Of a stretch of DNA of 40,787 nt, positions 9,082 to 16,509 are shown piece after piece. The notes under the pieces were generated by a model that searched no databases, was not told where the DNA came from, and saw nothing but the letters and a program-made list of their open reading frames with translations. Numbering within the stretch: position 1 is the stretch's first letter; every line of letters starts with the position of its first letter. The DNA is from Phycisphaerae bacterium (lineage in GTDB: Bacteria > Planctomycetota > Phycisphaerae > Sedimentisphaerales > SG8-4): contig JAUVYQ010000004.1 in the NCBI GenBank assembly GCA_030603035.1, positions 1 through 40,787 of the forward strand. The letters run 5' to 3'. Both the position numbers and the translations under genes were made by a program.

Positions 9082-9999
9082 TTACAGGTTATATTTTACT
9101 TTTTTACGTCTCACTTTACTATAGCAATTCTTCAGATAATCGCGCGATTTTGCCAGATTGGCCGTCATCACGTCGGCTTTCGGATGCCCGTGCATAAAGG
9201 GATTGACGTATCCGCGGTATCGAATGTCCGCGAGAGCTTGTATCCACGGCGTCATATCTGTCTGGCCGATGCCCGGAAGCTACTTTGCGCCCGGATTGTG
9301 CTGCCAGGCGTAGAAGAAGAAAAGCTGCTTGCCGCAGATGCGAATCGCCTCCGGCACCGAAGCCTTGAGCGTCTGGATGTGATACAACGCCAGTGCAATG
9401 CCTAACCTCCGCGAGGTGTTGGTGTCAACGAACGCCTTGAACGAATCCAGCGAGTTAAGCAGCGCATTACCGTGGTTTTCAATGGCAAGATAAGAATTGT
9501 ACTTCTCGGCCAGTTCGACCAACGGCTTGAGGCCTTCGATAAATTGTCTCATCCGGGCGGTCAGTTCCTCCGGCTTGCAGGGCCCCGCACTGCCTTGAAT
9601 AGCCACGCCGCCGCCGGACTTGCCCAACAGCTCCGCATAACGCTTGTAGCCGCCCCGATAGACCGAAAACGCAAACAGTTTCAGCTTGTGCTTCGCCAGC
9701 AGCTTTTTCAGGCCCTCTGCACCCAGCCGTTTGGCCACATCGTCGAGGTGCGGACAGCCCTCGTGCGCCGACCAGATGTCAATCGCCTCAAAGCCCAGCT
9801 TCGCTATCCGCTCACACGCCTGCTCGATGGGCAGTTGCATAAAGTGAATCGAAGACGTTGACAGCCGCATCCGCCACTTCTTCCTGGCGGCCTTCCGTGC
9901 ACACCCTGGCAGGACAGGTGCCGTAATCCCGGCCGCCGCACCGAGACCTATAATTTTCAGAAGATCGCGACGCGTGTAAACGGGCGTATTTATGTTCAT
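9082..9999 (-). pseudogene. Tat-lipoprotein sugar phosphate isomerase/epimerase interrupted by an in-frame TAG
   Basis: The ATG at 9999 follows GGAGAAAAGG, better placed than the in-frame start at 10041. The Tat signal has TRRDLLKIIG (residues 9-18) and a lipobox LPGC (Cys33). A TIM-barrel isomerase body follows (FEAIDIWSAHEGCPH, LAIENHGN, LGIALALYHIQ). After codon 239 a TAG lies at 9280-9282. The same frame then continues with family-like sequence (LPGIGQTDMTPWIQAL, GYVNPFMHGHP) to TAA at 9082-9084. The context NPGAK-stop-LPG strongly suggests an original CAG (Gln). The missing tail would carry the last barrel strands, so the 239-residue product is probably inactive unless the stop is read through. 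This is the promoter-proximal gene of the minus-strand cluster. Confidence 0.8.
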
Positions 10000-10082
10000 G
10001 TTCCTTTTCTCCTTGTTAATACCGGATATATCGGCTTTCATACACCATCTTCCGCTTTTTAATTATTGCTTATAAAAAGTCA

Positions 10083-10110
10083 ATTATGCACATTCCTCTT
10101 TTTTTGTCAA
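10083..10110 (-). promoter_or_regulatory. Putative promoter of the minus-strand envelope sugar cluster
   Basis: Read on the minus strand, TTGACA (10105-10110) and CATAAT (10083-10088) are separated by 16 bases. They lie about 85 bases upstream of the ATG at 9999. Consensus match only. Confidence 0.5.
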
Positions 10111-10182
10111 GCGTTTTTTTCCGGATTTGACGGCTTCGCGATGCCCCTATGATAAACCATGCGCCATCATTACTCAATTCAT

Positions 10183-10210
10183 TTGCAAACATGTGATACC
10201 AAATTATAAT
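10183..10210 (+). promoter_or_regulatory. Putative promoter of the DUF72 gene
   Basis: TTGCAA (10183-10188) and TATAAT (10205-10210) are separated by 16 bases and lie about 42 bases before the ATG at 10252. With the minus-strand promoter at 10083-10110 this makes a divergent promoter region. Confidence 0.5.
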
Positions 10211-10251
10211 AATTTTGAAATTTATTCAACCAAACGGCTAAAATACCTCTT

Positions 10252-11004
10252 ATGAGCAAAGCCAGGTGTGATATTCGAATAGGCACCTCAGGATGGCATT
10301 ACGCCCATTGGGAAGGACTATTTTATCCTGACAAGCTGCCAAAAAGCAAGTGGTTCGAGTACTACGCGAAAGATTTTGACACCGTGGAAATCAACAACAC
10401 CTTCTACCAGCTACCGAAAGAGCAAACCTTTAAGAATTGGCACAAGCAAGCCCCAAAAAACTTTCTCTACACGGTAAAGGCCAATCGGTACATCACCCAC
10501 ATTAAACGGCTGAAAGACCCGCAAGACTCGCTCGAGCGGTTTTTTGAAAGAGTTAATATCCTGAAGGAAAATCTCGGGCCTGTTCTTTATCAACTGCCGC
10601 CGAATTTCCACAAAGACCTTGACCGGCTCGGAACTTTTATCAAGTTTTTGCCCAGAGACCAAATTGCCGTTTTCGAATTCAGACACGAAAGCTGGTTTTC
10701 AGAAGATACTTACCAATCGCTCCGTGAATTTAATATCGCCTTTTGCATCCACGATATGCCGGGTATGAAAGTACCTCGCGTGGTTACAGCCGATATAATT
10801 TACATTCGCTTTCACGGCCCAACAGGCAAATATCAGGGAAACTATTCAAAACCCGTATTACAAAACTGGGCAAAGTGGCTCAAAGAACACACAAAACAAG
10901 CGCACAGCATCTACGCATATTTCAACAACGACATCCACGCTTATGCCATCCGCAATGCAAAGACATTGAAAGAGCAATCCAGAAAGCACCACCCGATAAA
11001 GTAA
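10252..11004 (+). CDS. DUF72 (YecE-like) family protein
   Basis: This 250-residue protein is full length for the family. Signature motifs are GTSGWHYAHW (residues 11-20), VEINNTFYQLP, LYQLPPNF, FEFRHESWF, YIRFHGPTGKYQGNY, and the closing IYAYFNNDIHAYAIRNA. DUF72 proteins adopt a TIM barrel related to xylose isomerase and endonuclease IV; their reaction is not established. There is no signal peptide. It stands alone with its own promoter and no close ribosome site. The codon use is AT-richer than in the sugar cluster to the left. Confidence 0.93.
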   Translation: MSKARCDIRIGTSGWHYAHWEGLFYPDKLPKSKWFEYYAKDFDTVEINNTFYQLPKEQTFKNWHKQAPKNFLYTVKANRYITHIKRLKDPQDSLERFFERVNILKENLGPVLYQLPPNFHKDLDRLGTFIKFLPRDQIAVFEFRHESWFSEDTYQSLREFNIAFCIHDMPGMKVPRVVTADIIYIRFHGPTGKYQGNYSKPVLQNWAKWLKEHTKQAHSIYAYFNNDIHAYAIRNAKTLKEQSRKHHPIK

Positions 11005-11070
11005 CGAACCCACCATACTTTACAACTACCGAGACAATCAAAAATTTGTATGCTGCTTGCCATAGTAAGC

Positions 11071-11105
11071 AAAAAAGCCATCAATGCTTATGCATTGATG
11101 GCTTT
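11071..11105 (-). terminator. Intrinsic terminator of the lysine-rich peptide gene
   Basis: A perfect 14-bp stem joins AAAGCCATCAATGC (11074-11087) to GCATTGATGGCTTT (11092-11105) with a 4-base loop. On the minus strand the stem is followed by a run of T, and it lies 16 bases after the stop codon at 11122-11124. It may also stop plus-strand transcripts from the DUF72 gene, less efficiently. Confidence 0.85.
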
Positions 11106-11121
11106 ACGGCAATTTGGATGT

Positions 11122-11199
11122 TTATTTTTTCTTCTTGGTTGCTTCTTTCTTAGCTGTTTTTTCCTCTGTCGCCTTCTTTTTACGTTTCTTTCTTGCCAT
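11122..11199 (-). CDS. 25-residue lysine-rich peptide
   Basis: This short gene has a strong ribosome site (GGAGG seven bases before the ATG at 11197-11199), 25 codons, TAA, and an intrinsic terminator 16 bases later. The peptide starts MARKKRKKKATEE and ends in KKKK; about half its residues are Lys or Arg, with Ala, Thr and Glu spacers. Such a composition recalls the tails of histone-H1-like or ribosome-associated proteins, so nucleic-acid binding is a reasonable guess. The gene stands alone between DUF72 and the DksA-like gene. Its expression signals are better than those of most genes here, which argues against a chance frame. Confidence 0.7.
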   Translation of the reverse strand: MARKKRKKKATEEKTAKKEATKKKK

Positions 11200-11359
11200 C
11201 TTAAAACCTCCATGTAATTAAAAAATAATTTTTAATAAGCGAGTTAACACCCGCTGCCTCTTGGCAACTTACATCTTCTGTTAAACTCAGATTCTCCAAA
11301 AACTTTCACACAGCAATTTTACTCAGGACAGAATGTTTAGTTGGCTATTCTCTTCATAG

Positions 11360-11848
11360 CTACTCTGCTTTTCTATAAGGTTCTCTGGGTTCCCTATCTT
11401 CCTCGCCGTCTACTCCGTAGTCATAGTCTGTACCACCAGAGGAGTCTTCTTTCCTAATCAGGCCTTTCTCTAATAAGCTGGCACACTCAACACAATATCT
11501 TGTCCATGGGATCGCCTTGAGCCTTGCCTTTGGTATTGGTTTGCCGATGCCCTGGCAAATTCCATATGTACCATCCTCGATACGCTGCAGAGCATCATCA
11601 ACTTCCACAATAAGTTTTCTCTCGCTGTCCATTAGCCCCAAAGTAAATTCCTGGTCAAAGTTATCTGTCCCTATATCAGCCATATGAATTGGCATACTTG
11701 ATAGGTCACTCCTTGACTTTCGCAATGTTTCGTCTTCCATACAAATTACATTGCCGAGTATTTCGTTTCTCTTTGCCAACAACAAGGCTTTGAATTTTCT
11801 TATCTCTGCGGATGTTAATCCACTTTTGTTTGTTTCCTTCTTTCCCAT
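11360..11848 (-). CDS. DksA/TraR-type regulator with incomplete zinc finger
   Basis: This 162-residue protein has the DksA/TraR layout: an N-terminal coiled coil (LTSAEIRKFKALLLAKRNEI), a segment with DNFDQEFTLGLMDSERKL, then ALQRIEDGTYGICQG, leading to the zinc-finger region, and an acidic C-terminal tail. The usual CxxC-x17-CxxC finger is altered: the first pair reads CQGI, so the second Cys is Ile, while CVEC of the second pair is intact. Three-Cys or reduced fingers exist in this family, so RNA-polymerase binding may remain. GGAAG precedes the ATG. The stop is TAG, followed almost at once by TGA. Target genes cannot be inferred. Confidence 0.88.
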   Translation of the reverse strand: MGKKETNKSGLTSAEIRKFKALLLAKRNEILGNVICMEDETLRKSRSDLSSMPIHMADIGTDNFDQEFTLGLMDSERKLIVEVDDALQRIEDGTYGICQGIGKPIPKARLKAIPWTRYCVECASLLEKGLIRKEDSSGGTDYDYGVDGEEDREPREPYRKAE

Positions 11849-11926
11849 AGAACTTCCATAGTTCGCAAATCATTTGTATCCTTTCTACAAGGTTGTCATT
11901 TGCAGAAAAACTTTGATGGGCTAGGA

Positions 11927-12559
11927 TTATCGCCCAAGAAAGCTACATAAACTCCTTACAAAAACCCGCCTTAGCGGCTTAATGCTTGTTTCGATTTCAT
12001 CAGAGGTCATACCAATCATAGCAAAAGAGAAAAACCCAAAAACAAATCCCGCCACGGCACATGCCAGACGACGAATTTTAACAGGGTCTATTCTGGGAGA
12101 AAGATAGGTTGAGACCTGATTTTCGATCTCTTCTAAATAACGCAAATATGGTTCCTCCAATTCGTCCAAAGTATCAGACTGAAGTTTTAGCAACAACTTC
12201 CCTTGGAAGAGCAAAAGGAACTCTTCGCTGGAATCAACGAAAAACCCATAGTGAGCATTCAACAAATGTTCTAACATATCTTCCAGATTTTTGGGTGCAC
12301 AATCATATAAACGGAGACGCTCAATTAAATGTTCTATTGCATCTTCCACCAGGGTAATAACAATCTCCTCCTTGTCCTCAAAATGCTGATAGAGAGTTCC
12401 CTTGCCTACATCGGCTTTTTCCGTAATTTCCTCGACTGTTGTAGCGTCAATACTTTTTTCGCTAAAAACGTCCAAAGCAGCTTCTTTTAGCTTTTTTCGG
12501 GTTCTTTTAGCCCTCTTCTGCGTTCGGCTTTTTCCAGATTTTTTAGCTTCGTTCTTCAT
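11927..12559 (-). CDS. TetR/AcrR-family transcriptional regulator
   Basis: This 210-residue protein has the typical N-terminal helix-turn-helix at about residues 21-65, with AALDVFSEKSIDATTVEEI, then GVGKGTLYQHFEDKEE-like sequence (here DVGKGTLYQHF). A strongly basic leader of 20 residues precedes it. The C-terminal ligand domain is helical and Leu/Phe-rich, with a hydrophobic stretch near 165-182. Two palindromes that look like its operators lie directly upstream between it and the divergent lipoprotein-methyltransferase gene, so autorepression and control of that gene are likely. The inducer is unknown. Confidence 0.92.
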   Translation of the reverse strand: MKNEAKKSGKSRTQKRAKRTRKKLKEAALDVFSEKSIDATTVEEITEKADVGKGTLYQHFEDKEEIVITLVEDAIEHLIERLRLYDCAPKNLEDMLEHLLNAHYGFFVDSSEEFLLLFQGKLLLKLQSDTLDELEEPYLRYLEEIENQVSTYLSPRIDPVKIRRLACAVAGFVFGFFSFAMIGMTSDEIETSIKPLRRVFVRSLCSFLGR

Positions 12560-12564
12560 AATTC

Positions 12565-12596
12565 TGACTATTTAGTCAAAACTGACCAATTGGTCA
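12565..12596. promoter_or_regulatory. Two tandem palindromic operators, probably for the TetR regulator
   Basis: TGACTATTTAGTCA (12565-12578) and the perfect palindrome TGACCAATTGGTCA (12583-12596) share the form TGACYAnTTRGTCA with centres 18 bases apart, suited to two dimers on one DNA face. They start six bases upstream of the regulator's ATG and end just before the putative -35 box of the divergent gene. Confidence 0.75.
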
Positions 12597-12605
12597 AGAA
12601 AAAAA

Positions 12606-12633
12606 TTGACATTCACAAAAAAATTATTATCCT
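12606..12633 (+). promoter_or_regulatory. Putative promoter of the lipoprotein-methyltransferase gene
   Basis: TTGACA (12606-12611) and TATCCT (12628-12633) are separated by 16 bases, about 95 bases before the ATG at 12728. The two TetR-type palindromes lie just upstream. Confidence 0.4.
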
Positions 12634-12727
12634 TACTTGGCTCAGTTAGAACACAGGAGTGTTAAATGGATAATCTTGGTAAAATTTTCGAATAGTTATT
12701 TCAGGAAAAAGAGAAAGGAGCACGAAG

Positions 12728-13729
12728 ATGACTAAATGGAAACCGACTTTTGAATTTCTGCTTTTGTTGGTTTGTTTGCTATCCCTGACGGGTTGCGATG
12801 GTAGCAAGCAGGAAAGAGACAAAGCTGTTGCAGAAGCGGAAAAGGCCAAAGCTGAATTGGCAAGGGTCGAGGCTATCATAGAGGAAATCCAAAGCGAGAG
12901 GGACGAGCTAAAAGAAAACTTAGCTACTATTTCCGAAAATTGGGAGAAAGCCAACTCAGAATTGGTTGTTGTTACGCAAGCACATGATGACTTACTGGAT
13001 CAGGTCAACGAACTAACCAATGAGCGAGACTCAGCGATTCTCCAGGCAAAAGATGCCAAAGCACAGGCAGAAAGGCTTGGCGAGCAGTTGAAAGAGAAAA
13101 CTGAGGAACTTCGTGCATATGAGGAATGGGTCAAAGAATTACAAGCAACTATAAAAGATCTTGAAGGCCAAATCGAAGAAATAGATAATCAGTCGATTGA
13201 ACAATCAGCTGAGGAGGTAAGCGAGCAAAGCAATGATACCCGTGAACCGGATGTCCAGTTTGTCCCTACACCTCAAGACATGGTGGACAAAATGCTGGAG
13301 TTAGCAAAAGTCAAAAAGAACGATTTGGTCTATGACCTGGGCTGCGGGGACGGCCGGATCGTAGTGACGGCGGCCAAGAGGTACGGCTGCAAGGCCGTAG
13401 GTTACGACATAGACCCGCAGCGTGTGAAAGAGTCGCTGGAAAACGTGGAGAAGAACAAGGTTGGACACCTGGTTAGAATTGAGCAGAAGGACATCTTCAC
13501 CCTCGACCTCAGCAAGGTAAACGTAATCACTCTCTACCTGCTTCCGAGTCTGAATGTGAAGCTGATCCCACAGTTGGAGAAGCTCAAGCCCGGCTCACGG
13601 ATTGTCTCCCATGACTTCGGAATGGAAGGAGTCAGGCCAGACAAGGTCGTTAAGGTTACTTCTAATGAGGACGACGACGAACACGAGATCTATCTGTGGA
13701 TCTCGCCGCTCAAGAAGATACCCGATTAG
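12728..13729 (+). CDS. Lipoprotein with long coiled coil fused to a class I SAM methyltransferase domain
   Basis: This 333-residue protein has a lipoprotein signal ending in LTGC (Cys23), a charged coiled coil at about residues 27-155 and an acidic Ser/Gln/Glu linker. A class I methyltransferase domain follows from about 180. In it, VYDLGCGDGR (201-210) is SAM motif I, GYDIDP (225-230) is the acidic ribose-binding strand, and ITLYLLPSLN with RIVSHDF closes the fold. The domain belongs to a widespread bacterial methyltransferase family that often carries signal sequences. SAM is not expected outside the cytoplasm, so the function is puzzling. The first half is AT-rich while the methyltransferase part is clearly GC-richer, as if two sources were joined. 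AAAGGAG precedes the ATG. It is divergent from tetR and probably under its control. Confidence 0.85.
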   Translation: MTKWKPTFEFLLLLVCLLSLTGCDGSKQERDKAVAEAEKAKAELARVEAIIEEIQSERDELKENLATISENWEKANSELVVVTQAHDDLLDQVNELTNERDSAILQAKDAKAQAERLGEQLKEKTEELRAYEEWVKELQATIKDLEGQIEEIDNQSIEQSAEEVSEQSNDTREPDVQFVPTPQDMVDKMLELAKVKKNDLVYDLGCGDGRIVVTAAKRYGCKAVGYDIDPQRVKESLENVEKNKVGHLVRIEQKDIFTLDLSKVNVITLYLLPSLNVKLIPQLEKLKPGSRIVSHDFGMEGVRPDKVVKVTSNEDDDEHEIYLWISPLKKIPD

Positions 13730-13817
13730 CATTTAAGATGAGTGAACAGTCTACCGAGCAATCAGATAAGGAAGTTACTGATGAAAATAATGTTTAACGA
13801 TTTAACGGTTAGCTAAG

Positions 13818-14081
13818 ATGGCGGAATACACAAAAAGACAAATAACCAGGCACATCTGTGACCTTTTTGTGGAACGCCCCGAAACAATCCGGGCAACGCG
13901 ATGGGCCTGTGTAATCAAAGACGGCAAGCTAACGGTTGTAAGGCGTCTTATGGTAATGCCAACCGACATCGTAATAACTGAGAGTGTTCTGGAATCTGGT
14001 CAGTCCCCATCGGGGCTTTTGATTTATTATGGCGTCTGGAAAAACTGGCGCAAACTAATCGCCGCTGATATCAAGATATAG
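13818..14081 (+). CDS. Small protein of unknown function (87 aa)
   Basis: The 87-residue frame starts at ATG 13818 with only a weak ribosome site and ends in TAG at 14081. No domain is recognised. The protein is soluble, with a basic N-terminus, and alternates charged and Val/Ile-rich strands (ACVIKDGKLTVVRRLMVMP), suggesting a small beta-rich fold. It lies between the lipoprotein-methyltransferase and the DUF2062 gene on the same strand and may be in their transcript. Confidence 0.55.
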   Translation: MAEYTKRQITRHICDLFVERPETIRATRWACVIKDGKLTVVRRLMVMPTDIVITESVLESGQSPSGLLIYYGVWKNWRKLIAADIKI

Positions 14082-14097
14082 AGAAACATTATGTTAT

Positions 14098-14814
14098 ATG
14101 GCTATTGTAGTAGAGCATTTGTCACTTTGGATACGTTTGTCGCTGATTTTAGTTTTCTCGATCCTGAAATATCGGTGGTTCATAAAGCAAAGAAGAAATG
14201 GAACTGTTTCTATGATAAACAAAGTTTACAACCAGGCAATATTCGAACCAATCGTTCGTTTTATTAAGTATCATATACTACACATTGATGATTCTGCCAA
14301 CAGAATTGCCATGGGTGTTGCAATTGGCTTGTTTGTTGGTTTGACACCTCTTATAGGTCTGCATACGCTGATAGTGTTGCCCCTGGCCCTTCTGGTAAGG
14401 GGCAACAAATTTGTTGCTCTTACTTGCGTCTGGGTAACAAATATTTTTACCGCTGTACCTATCTACTATTTCAATTATATGGTTGGATGGATCCTTTTGG
14501 GGTCTTTAAGAGGAGAACAGGTGCTAACTCGTAGAGAAGTCGCCGGGCTGTTTAGAAAGTTTCTTTCGTTTGATAATATTGTGGCATTCTTTTGCCGCGA
14601 TGATTTTTTACGTAGACTTTGGACATTGCTTGTAAATATTAGGTCCGAATTGTGGGTAGGCAGTTTAGTTGTAAGTACTGCTGTTTCAGTTACGGCCTAC
14701 TTTATTTTTTATCATCTTATTAAGTGGCACCGCAAAACTCATGCGCACCATCGCTTTGTTAAACATCGAAATATAAGGGGACACTATGCTAAAGGCAAAG
14801 GAATTTACGATTGA
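14098..14814 (+). CDS. DUF2062 integral membrane protein
   Basis: The 238-residue frame contains the DUF2062 signature: ANRIAMGVAIGLFVGLTPLIG, HTLIVLPLALLVRGNK, and VTNIFTAVPIYYFNY with the Pro between two membrane helices. A further helix lies near the C-terminus, before a very basic His/Lys/Arg tail. Members are inner-membrane proteins of unknown role, sometimes near lipid or cell-wall glycosyltransferases. The start is uncertain: ATG 14098 has no good ribosome site, and ATG 14212 would remove 38 residues and leave the domain intact. In another frame an ATG at 14091 is also open over this part. The 3' end overlaps the ParB-like gene by 29 bases, suggesting coupled translation. Confidence 0.82.
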   Translation: MAIVVEHLSLWIRLSLILVFSILKYRWFIKQRRNGTVSMINKVYNQAIFEPIVRFIKYHILHIDDSANRIAMGVAIGLFVGLTPLIGLHTLIVLPLALLVRGNKFVALTCVWVTNIFTAVPIYYFNYMVGWILLGSLRGEQVLTRREVAGLFRKFLSFDNIVAFFCRDDFLRRLWTLLVNIRSELWVGSLVVSTAVSVTAYFIFYHLIKWHRKTHAHHRFVKHRNIRGHYAKGKGIYD

Positions 14815-15388
14815 GTTAGAAAAAATAGATGCAGGCGAAAACCCGCTTCGGTTGGAAGGGGAGAATAAAGGTATTGCCGAGCTATCTGAATCGATCAAAA
14901 GGATTGGCCTCATTAACCCTCTCGTGGTGGCTCCTGACGGCAAATATTATCGTCTTATCGCCGGTCATCGCAGGTTTGCTGCATGCAGAAGAGCTGGGCT
15001 CAAGGAAGTCGCAGTCCGTATCACTCAAACAGACCAACGAGAAATATGTGAGGTAGCGCTCGCGGAAAACCTGTTCCGAAAAGACCTGAGTCCTGTCGAA
15101 ATGGCTGTGGCCGTAGTAGCTTTGATCAAGGAGGGGGGTATGACCCCCGAGCAAGTTGCGACCGTCTGCAGTCGCCCTATTGCTTGGGTAAAAGAGCAAG
15201 AGGAAATTTTAAGCTGGCCGCCTGATGTGCGCGAATTTGTTCACGAAGGTTGGTTAACTGTACCCGCTGCATCGAATCTTGCTCTAATTGAGGATAATAT
15301 TCATAGAAAGTTCCTATTAAATCAAGCGAAAGAAACCGGCGCGACTGCCCGGACTACAGCGGACTGGCTTCATGCGTGGCGTACATAA
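14786..15388 (+). CDS. ParB/Spo0J-like N-terminal domain protein, short
   Basis: This 200-residue protein holds the ParB N-terminal domain. ISELSESIKR-like sequence (here IAELSESIKRIG) and INPLVV come first. LIAGHRRFAACRRAG corresponds to the GERR nucleotide motif with His for Glu, and AENLFRKDLSPVEMA to ENLQRxxLSPxE. An HTH-like part follows, with PEQVATVCSRPIAWVKEQ. It lacks the usual C-terminal dimerisation domain, and no parA lies nearby, so it is more likely a ParB-like regulator or CTP-binding adaptor than the chromosomal segregation protein. AAGGGGA precedes the ATG, which lies inside the end of the DUF2062 gene. Confidence 0.85.
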   Translation: MLKAKEFTIELEKIDAGENPLRLEGENKGIAELSESIKRIGLINPLVVAPDGKYYRLIAGHRRFAACRRAGLKEVAVRITQTDQREICEVALAENLFRKDLSPVEMAVAVVALIKEGGMTPEQVATVCSRPIAWVKEQEEILSWPPDVREFVHEGWLTVPAASNLALIEDNIHRKFLLNQAKETGATARTTADWLHAWRT

Positions 15389-15399
15389 CAATCAAGTTC

Positions 15400-15538
15400 G
15401 TTGCAAGACTCCCTATTGCCAACGGCGCCGATGTTAACGCAATAGACAACCGAGGCCGGACTCCGTTGTGGCAGGCCAAAGAAAAAGGCCAATGAAAAAA
15501 TCATTGAACTGCTACGCAAGCACGGGGCTGAAGAATGA
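15400..15538 (+). pseudogene. Ankyrin-repeat relic
   Basis: From about 15418 the plus strand reads ANGADVNAIDNRGRTPLWQA, a canonical ankyrin repeat, then stops at TGA. One base offset gives NEKIIELLRKHGAEE and TGA at 15536-15538, the natural end of an ankyrin protein. No upstream repeats or start remain. This is the frameshifted last repeat of a lost gene, directly after the ParB-like gene. Confidence 0.75.
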
Positions 15539-15599
15539 TTCGATACTGGATGCTTGATCTCGATGCCCGATGCCCGTTTAACCAGTCAAGAAACACGAA

Positions 15600-16487
15600 C
15601 TACGAAAGGACGTTCAGTCCCTTTTCGATTGCGTACCGGCGGACGGATTCAATCTCTTGCCTCGTTGGCCGGCGGCTTATCTGACTGTGCTCAAAGGCCT
15701 TGAAGCAGGGACGATATTGGTCCATTACGTTGATGGTAGTTGAAGGCGAAATCTCCTCCACCAAAAAGTCTATAATCTCGAAGCTGCCCGCCAGGTTCTC
15801 CGGCAAAACCAGGTGTCTAACCAAAAGCCCGCGTGTAGCAAGCCCTTTATCCACCTGCAAATCGCCCACCTGCCGATGCATCTCTTTTACAGCAGCAAAG
15901 TTAATCTGAGGATAATCCGGAGCATTGGAGAGTTGCTCAGCAACATCGGAATCTGCATACTTCATATCGGGCATATAAATATCTACGAAGCCGTCAAGTA
16001 ATTTGAGCGTTTCGACCAAATCGTAGCCGCCGGTATTATATACTATCGGCAGTGTCAGGCCCTTTTTTCGGGCCAATTCAATAGCTGCCGCAATAGCCGG
16101 GACAACGTGCGTAGGAGTAACGAAGTTGATATTGCTGCAACCGTAACTTTGCACCTCAACCATAGACCGAATTAACTGCTCAATCGTTATCTGGCGTCCG
16201 TTACGATGATGGCTGATATCGAAGTTCTGACAGAAGATACACCCTAAGTTACAGCCGGCAAAAAATATAGTCCCCGACCCACCGAAGCCGACAAGGATAC
16301 TTTCCTCGCCGAAATGGGGCCCCACCGAGCTAACCACCGGCATATCACCGATGCCGCAAAACCCTGTTTGCCCCTTGCTGCGGTTGACCTTGCACATCCG
16401 CGGACAGAGCGTGCAGGGATTCATACGCTCCCACAACTGCTGAACGGATTTGCTAAAAGAACCAGCATTGGTTGGCAAAGGTGTCAT
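15600..16487 (-). CDS. Radical SAM protein, PflX-like (pyruvate-formate-lyase-activase homologue)
   Basis: This 295-residue protein has an N-terminal Cys-rich segment (NPCTLCPRMCKVNRSKGQTG then FCG) typical of the PflX/COG1313 group. The radical SAM cluster motif CNLGCIFCQN follows, with FFAG just before it. YNTGGYD and DIYMPDMKYAD resemble the SAM-binding strands of activases. It probably binds a [4Fe-4S] cluster and generates a glycyl radical or modifies a partner, but no glycyl-radical enzyme lies in the window. The stop is TAG. Downstream are tandem CGATGCCCGATGC-type repeats. Confidence 0.9.
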   Translation of the reverse strand: MTPLPTNAGSFSKSVQQLWERMNPCTLCPRMCKVNRSKGQTGFCGIGDMPVVSSVGPHFGEESILVGFGGSGTIFFAGCNLGCIFCQNFDISHHRNGRQITIEQLIRSMVEVQSYGCSNINFVTPTHVVPAIAAAIELARKKGLTLPIVYNTGGYDLVETLKLLDGFVDIYMPDMKYADSDVAEQLSNAPDYPQINFAAVKEMHRQVGDLQVDKGLATRGLLVRHLVLPENLAGSFEIIDFLVEEISPSTTINVMDQYRPCFKAFEHSQISRRPTRQEIESVRRYAIEKGLNVLS

Positions 16488-16509
16488 AATCAGGCTTTGT
16501 TTCTAAAAA

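Noticed and set aside
13738..13797. 19-codon open frame (MSEQSTEQSDKEV...) after the methyltransferase gene
   Set aside because: It has no ribosome site. It resembles in composition the linker of the upstream protein, so it may be a relic, but nothing supports expression.
14786..15388. Chromosome partition locus (parABS)
   Set aside because: No parA and no parS-like 16-bp palindrome was seen; the protein is short and lacks the C-terminal dimerisation domain.
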